From Amylostereum areolatum (taxonomy: Eukaryota > Basidiomycota > Agaricomycetes > Russulales > Stereaceae): a stretch of DNA of 64,000 bases. Made by a program: the position numbers and the translations under genes. The notes under the pieces were generated by a model, which worked only from the letters and a program-made list of their open reading frames with translations, was not told the DNA's origin and ran no database searches. Numbering within the stretch: position 1 is the first letter of the stretch; the number at the start of each line of letters is the position of its first letter. The stretch is from the NCBI GenBank assembly GCA_012932865.1, contig SAXG01000008.1, positions 806,001 through 870,000 on the forward strand, in the 5' to 3' direction. Shown here piece after piece: positions 57,918 through 64,000 of this stretch.

Positions 57918-58846
57918 AGCTGACGCGGACAAAACTGAAGAGACACAACTTGAAAATGAAGAGGAAGCCGCCGTTTTGGATGGTCAGGAACGGTACGTCC
58001 CGCACCTTGCTCAGTGTTCTATTCTAAATGGTTATTGTAGCTTCTGAACCTCCTGCGAAGTCGCGTATGTCGGTCGTGTTGTCGGTCGTCGAATTCGTAT
58101 ATGACACGGCTCGATGTGCGGTAAGTTTCTACGCACCTTTTCTCGATGGATGGCCTTTCTTACACTCTTTCCCGACCACAGGGTTTGAACTTGATATTCT
58201 GAATCTCGTTGCGCGATCCTCCGCTATCTACTGCGCCTGGCCCGAAGGCTTTTGCAAAGGATGGTGGCATCATGAATGAAGAGATAGGACCGCGGTAAGG
58301 CATTCGTCCGTTCTGAAATCCCAAGTGTATTATCATTCGTGTACTTTAATGTACTTTTAGCCTGCAGGAAACTCAGTGCACCCTTTCATTGGAGTTGTGG
58401 TGCATACAGGGACCTCTTCGCATGGCCGATGTTCGTTCCCACTAAGGTGACTGGACGCATGAAGGCGATTCTCCAACTCGGCGCCCTGGCCAGTTCTAGC
58501 CGTTAGCCCTACAATGTCTTCTTCTCGTGGTCCAACGTTCATGTTTCTGCTGGACATTATGATTATACACACACGAGTTTGAATGACGACATTATAATTA
58601 CTTAGAGCACGTCGGCCTGCCATTCGATTGTAACATCCCTTCACAAGTTTCTTCCCCAGTCGGACCATCCTCGCCTCCTCAGATAAGAAATGATATATAT
58701 AAAAGGGATAAGTACTAAGGAGACCATCGAACCCGCTGGAACCAAGTACAACGCTCAAGGAGCAGCGTCCGAACGAAACCGTGTACAGTACTATTTACAC
58801 CTGTCCTGCCTACATCTATGGTCTATAAAATCGCTCCAACACTCAG
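57918..58846. other. Unassigned region between small coiled-coil gene and SAPS gene
   Basis: May hold extra exons of the upstream gene up to about 58279 (the reading FVYDTARCA, an intron gtaagt..cacag, then ARSSAIYCAWPEGFCKGWWHHE). After that only A/T-rich 3' flanks are seen. A tatataaaag element at 58693-58702 has no gene after it on the plus strand. Confidence 0.35.
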
Positions 58847-61800
58847 TTATGCCTTCTCGTCAGCGGCAACCTCACCCTCCAACGCCTTCTCCACCCCATC
58901 GTCACTGATGGGACTCTCCCCGCTCGCAAACGTCCAGCTGCCCGCCGTGGGCGTGGTTTCGCCATCTCCCGCCCCCTGGAACTCGCCGAAGTCACCGAAG
59001 CTGTCCTGCATCCCGTCCGAGAACGTGGACGAGAACGTGAACGGATCGCTCGCAGCCGAGTCGGCGAAAGGCCCGAAACCGTCGTCCTGGTGAGCCATCG
59101 CACAAGTCAGAGAGGACGCTGAGGAAGAGGTGGAGGGACGGCATAATGGGGAGTATCATGGAGGACTCACGTCGTCGTCGGCGAACGGGTCACTGAATGG
59201 GCTCGAAACGGCGATTGAACCCGGTGAAAACTCATCCTAAAGAAATGTTATGAACTGGGTACGAGAGGGTAAAGCGCAGACGTACGTCGAAGCCATTGGA
59301 ACTCAGAGGGCGCCGCTCACCGCTGTGTGGACGCGCAGAAACCGGCGGCGGTCTATCGATGTCAAATTGGGACCGAGAAAGCCATCCGCCGTCTTCTTCG
59401 TCAGACGCATCGGACGACGAGCCTGAAGATGAGCCAAATTCATCCGGGGAGTGCATCTCCTGTGCAAGGTAGCGCGCGAACTGGCAGCGGGAATAATCGA
59501 GTGAGCAGAACAGCCAACGAATAAGTGATGGATGAATACCGATGGATGGCCGGCCCTGTGCGAAGTCGTCATCATCTTCAATGGGTGCGGGTCCAAAGTC
59601 AGCACTGTTTTCTCTTGTAGGCCTCGCACTGCTCGCCCTCTTGAACTCGCCTCTTGCCGTGCCTTCTGACTCGTTTGCTGAAAGACTCTCTGCGCCCACA
59701 GTTTCGGCTTCGTCTACCTTCCATTGACCAGCAGGACGTCCCGGACCTCCTGCGACGGTGGGCTTTCCGCCACCAAGCAAGCTGGCGTCGCGTTCTTTGG
59801 TTTCGTTGTATCTACCATTGATGTAGTCGTCCCAGTCGGGTTGAGGCGCATATGCGCCAATGAGCGCGCGGAGGTCCGGTGGGAAATGCTCCATGGCAAG
59901 CACGACGTCTTCGGAAATGAGGGTGAGGTGGCCCATGTAGCCTAAACGGACACCTTTCGGTTTGACGCTGTGACGAGGTTCGTAAAGATGAGCACAAATT
60001 TTGACTGTAGAGTGATGACAAAACGCTTTACCTTTCGGCATCGTTCCTTCGCTGGCCTTCGACGATCCGCTGCATAAGTTTCGCGTCACGGAATAGGGCA
60101 ATAGCCAGTTGACGGTTTGCGCCAACGTCAACACGACCGGTCAGGAATTTGGTGAATAAGATCATAGGCCACGCTATGGAGAAAATTATTCCAAGGGAAG
60201 TCGAAGAACAAATCCTGGCATCTGCCGTCAACCTAGAATTCCATGATCGACAACCTCTAGCAACATACCAACACCACGGAAAGGACCTTGGCATCCAAGA
60301 GTTTCTGCTTCAGATGCTCGCCCACAGGAAGCGAAACATCCGGTTGGGAAGAATCTTGCAGCGTAAAACGCCGGGAGCTCCGCCTCGAACCGCCTGCCCG
60401 TTTCCCCCTCGTTGAACTGTTCGAACCGATACTGGCATTCGAGGCTCTTCTACGCGGTACTTCTGATACACTTGGCATCGAGGGAGAGATAAGAGAAGGA
60501 CTCGTGGACCGACGAGAAAAGACCGTTGGTGGTGACGATTTTGGTGACGGCGGTTCGACTGGTGCCGGCGATGAAGGAGGTCCAGGGATGTTTATGTTAG
60601 CAGAAGTTGGGGAGCTTGTAATGGCTATGTCTTCCATAGGGTCATCGTCGGAGCTTCCGGGGCCTACACCATCGCTCATGTCTTCATCAGAGTCCAGCAG
60701 AGGATCGTCATGGGCCCCGCTGTGTACCGGCAGCTCCATGGCAGGTTCCATCTCGTCCGCCCCTTCGTCCATCACGTCGTTGTCGCCGTCGTCGCCTGAG
60801 CCCATGGATATGACGTGGGCAAGGTCCTCTAGTGCAGTGAGACCACCTTGCAGTCGACCATCGTCATCATAAAGATAATTGAACTCGACGGGGCGGTTGA
60901 GAAGGGACATGTTGGAGCAATGCAGCAACTCGGCAAAAAGTTCGCAAATCCGATAACGCTCAAACGTGAGGGGGGTGATGTTTCCAACTGTGGTTGACAT
61001 GGAGCCCTCCTGACACTGAAAAATCAATATGTGCGAAAAGGGGAGACGAAGAGTCATGACTCACGAGTGAGCGAGGTTTAAGGAGATATTGATGAAGGTG
61101 ATCCAACTTCTCCGAGAGGATCTCCAGCACTGGACCAAGATGAACAACACCCATACGGTCTACCATCTCCTTCATGGCACCCTCCAAAGCCAAACGTCCC
61201 TCCTCCGGGTCGCGCGTTGTCAGCGATTGTTGCACTTGTATGAGCCGATTGCGAAGGGTGTGGAACAAATATGGTTCGAAGTAGTCCGAGTTGTTCTGTC
61301 GAATGAGCTCGATGATGATACATATTGACTGGACGACAGAGGAGGTGCACGACTCGAGGTTGGGGAACGTAGGGTCAACGTCGGTTGCAAACGGATCTGC
61401 CTCCTTGTCTCCTTGCACAGGCGTTGACCCGGTTTCGGGTCCGAAGTCGGTGAGCATATAGTCGACCAACGTCTGGACATTGCTCTTCCTTGCTAGTTCG
61501 CGGGCGAAACGGTTTGACGCAGGTCCGTTATTTTGACTCTCTGTGATCGCAGCGCCAGGTGACGGCGCCGCCATAGAGATAATGCTCTTGATGAGATCGG
61601 AAACGACAGTGTGCATGTCGGGAGAATGGGAGGGAGAAAGGCGGCTGATGAGCCGGGGCATGAGACCTTCGTCGGAGAGCCACTGCGGGCTGGGTATAAG
61701 GAGGGCTCGTCGCACAGCACGATGCAGGCAGACGAGGACATACTTCTAGAACGCCAGCACCGCCGGGTTGTTCGTCAAGCTGGATAATCCGTACTAGCAG

Positions 61801-62464
61801 GTCCGCAAATGATGGCGTCTCAATATGTTGCAGAAGTCGTTCGACTATGGACGGTTGCGAGCGAATAAAAAGGAGCATCTGGACGAGGTTAGGCGTGCTG
61901 GGGATGTACCACACGTACGGCGCACCTCCGCTGGCTTTTTGTTTAGAAAAACGGCGTTTATCTTGGCAAAGTGGGATGCCATGGCCATCTCCGTGCGCAT
62001 GTCTTCTGGAGGTCTATCGAGAACCGTCTCCCAAAATGGGATGAGCAGTTGATCAGTGTGGTTTAGACAGGTCTCGACGATAGACCATATCTCGCTGCAG
62101 AGGACCTCCGTGGCGACATACGGATACCTAAGGAGGAATGGGGAGCACCGTGAGGAACAACGCACTGTGAACGCGAAGAGGAGTGGTGCTTACTTGAACC
62201 GACCAGTCTCCTCGCCCTCTATCTGACCAGTTACATATCCCAACAATCGCTGAAGAACGTCCGTCCGTTGGAAGTAGTCAATCAAGCGAGTGTTCTGAGA
62301 TTTGCATTCTTGGAGAAGGTCGTCTTCATCGAGGATTGCTTCAAGAGAGACCTCTTCCTTGTCGAGTAGGCTGTCTATCGAAGACCCGTTGTCAAATCCG
62401 AACCTGCATATAGCGCGTCAGTACGCCAGCGGAAAATCAAAGAGAAACTGTACCTCCAGAACAT
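58847..62464 (-). CDS. SAPS-domain regulatory subunit of Sit4/PP6 phosphatase
   Basis: Relative of yeast Sap155/185/190 and human PP6R1-3, which bind and direct the type 2A-like phosphatase Sit4/PP6. Starts MFWRFGFD, split by an intron after the fourth codon. Then come SLLDKEEVSLEAILDEDDLL, QNTRLIDYFQRTDVLQRLL and YPYVATEVLCSEIWSIVE. Helical-repeat segments follow: HFAKINAVFLNKKPAE, MLLFIRSQPSIVERLLQHIE, LLVRIIQLDEQPGG and WLSDEGLMPRLISRLSPS. ICIIIELIRQNNSDYFEPYL, PLTFERYRICELFAELLHCS and FNYLYDDDGRLQGG lead into a long acidic, Ser-rich insert, then GRVDVGANRQLAIALFRDAK and VRLGYMGHLTLISEDVV. The C terminus is disordered and ends VAADEKA. About ten exons; over 950 residues in all. Confidence 0.92.
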
Positions 62465-63000
62465 GGCGAATGTATAGCCTCAAGGTAGCTGCTAGGGTAT
62501 TGTATGCAGGTATTCAGTAAAAAGAGAGAGGACGCGGAAGTGGACTGGGAGGAGGATGAATGTGAGACGCACAACCGGTCCCCGTGAGCGCGCTTCAGGC
62601 CGCTTACCGCCTCTTGCCGCCCCCGCCATGCCCCGCTTTTGCTGTTGAACCACAACCTCGCACGACCAGCTACAGGCTCGTTTCGTCCTCTCGGGAACTT
62701 TCTCATCTGTAGCTCGCCCCCGCAATCCAACAAACAGTAGAAACCAGCCGTCTTCTCGCCACCAAGTATGCCATTGGTACAAGTACACCATCAAGGAAAG
62801 CGGATTCAAACAAGTGTATCATCAGTGATTCAAAACGCTTTGGTGTTGATCAACGTAGCGTTGAATGTTGGTTAATTGAATGTTTGAGGCCTAGGTATAT
62901 GTGGTGCGTCTCCTGACTTCGAACATAGTGCACCTTCGTTCAATTCTGGTCCGCCCTCTGCTACAGAAACTTCATTCGCCTCGGGTGAAATGAGACAGAT
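62465..63000. promoter_or_regulatory. SAPS-gene upstream region
   Basis: Holds the promoter of the SAPS gene. Open frames in it are low in complexity. No CACGTG or clear TATA seen. Confidence 0.4.
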
Positions 63001-64000
63001 CACGACAAGCGGGTATCTTTATCGATTCATGATTAACACAGGGTTCCTTGCGACTGGTGGTGCTCTCAACCGACTCTCAAGCTGTTGCTACTGCTACACG
63101 CGACGGTAGCTTCTGCAAGGTCGCTTGCCCCAAGATCTTCCCATCGACGTTCGCCCCTCCTGATGGATATATCCCAGCTTGTCAACGCAAAGCACACGAC
63201 AGGTCATCATCTATGGACCCGCGGACTGCTATCTTGGCTACGTATTGCGACATCCATAATATATGACACAGTGACGGCAGTCAAATTGCATCGGATGCCG
63301 GAGGTATGGTGAATATTATGACGTTCATTTGCCTTGTGCTGACACGTCCATTGCTAGATATGCGCGTACTTCCCCACCTTCCATCGCGCGGACCAAGCCT
63401 TCTGTTCGGACTACATCCATCCCATATACTTACCTCTGCGAGACTGTCCCTACCAACGGTCCGGAATACGGATAAAATCCAAGGAACGATTTGAAAACGC
63501 AGAAAGCCACCGAGGAATGGACGGGGACCCCATTATCTCCCTCGTCATGCTTCGGCCCAGTACAAGATATGGCTATTTCAAAAAACCCTGTGGCGGACTT
63601 CACCGCGTAAGTTGTGTTTGTAATGCCAGCGCGCTTTTCTCGAACTTTAAAGCGGGTTGGCAGCTTATACTACACCGTGGGGCACTACCGACCGGCCGTC
63701 AAGAGAACATGCTCTGTCGACTGTCATATGGCCCTTCAATTCCCCGGGATTCCTACGGTCAGTTCTTTCACGACTATCATACTGCAGGCGCAGTTCGCAT
63801 GGTTTAAAAACCCCGATTGCTGTGATTTCCACCCATCCAGTCAGATGTTTCCCAACTTCCTCTGTTCGCCTGTTGGCCGACACATATAGTCATACTCTTA
63901 TTTTTTTACCGAGGAATAGCCTGTCGTTTTCACGACAGTCCGGCTACTACTAGCCTTCAGCCTCTCAAGGCTTTGGCCCGTCGCTTAAAAGGACAATTAC
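63001..64000 (+). other. Unresolved candidate gene or gene remnant at the right edge
   Basis: A good intron (gtatgg..gctag, about 63304-63357) connects KLHRMPE to ICAYFPTFHRADQAFCSDYI, which stays open to 63807 (..LPLRDCPYQRSG; VMLRPSTRYGYFKKPCGG). Upstream, YLYRFMINTGFLATG vaguely recalls basidiomycete multi-span membrane proteins, but no hydrophobic segments follow in a consistent frame. Donor-like gtaagt at 63606 and gtcagt at 63759 offer further exons. I cannot build a convincing protein. It may be a degraded gene or one that continues past the window. Confidence 0.25.

Overview
The window is nuclear DNA from a filamentous basidiomycete, most likely an Agaricomycete. The genes carry many short introns (about 40 to 110 bases, GT..AG). 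Almost all recognisable products are eukaryotic housekeeping proteins, and two F-box proteins have the layout common in mushroom-forming fungi. There are no prokaryotic operons, CRISPR arrays or plasmid features. I recognised no tRNA or rRNA gene by eye, but this was not an exhaustive search.

Layout. 1-37 kb is gene-dense. It holds the 3' half of a cytochrome P450 (+), a TFIIIC-type WD40 subunit (-), a 5'-truncated non-LTR retrotransposon (+) with a 16-base target-site duplication, and a divergent pair of dehydrogenases (SDR -, MDR +). Next come a Hel2/ZNF598 ubiquitin ligase (-), a large coiled-coil protein (+), a Ubp3/USP10-type deubiquitinase (-), a PMT2-type protein O-mannosyltransferase (-) and fibrillarin (-). 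These are followed by a proline/serine-rich protein with Prk1-type LxxQxTG repeats (-), a Trf4/Cid14 non-canonical poly(A) polymerase (-), an F-box protein (+), CENP-C/Mif2 (-) and the AP-2 mu subunit (+). From 37.2 to 53.2 kb there is a GC-rich, microsatellite-rich stretch with only one small conserved gene (47.5-48.3 kb). The right part holds a second F-box protein (+), a FAHD1-like hydrolase (-), a small coiled-coil candidate (+), a SAPS-domain phosphatase regulator (-) and an unresolved candidate at the right edge.

Themes. Three genes act in RNA synthesis or processing (TFIIIC, fibrillarin, Trf4). Four act in ubiquitin pathways (Hel2, Ubp3, two F-box proteins), and Hel2 and Ubp3 are a writer and eraser of ribosomal ubiquitin marks lying 3.5 kb apart. 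AP-2 mu and the LxxQxTG-repeat protein point to endocytosis regulated by Ark/Prk-family kinases. Several gene pairs are divergent over 190-310 bases, and CACGTG boxes sit within about 125 bases of the start codons of most of the recognised housekeeping genes listed in the findings. Exon borders were placed by reading splice signals and protein families, so individual borders may be off by a few codons.
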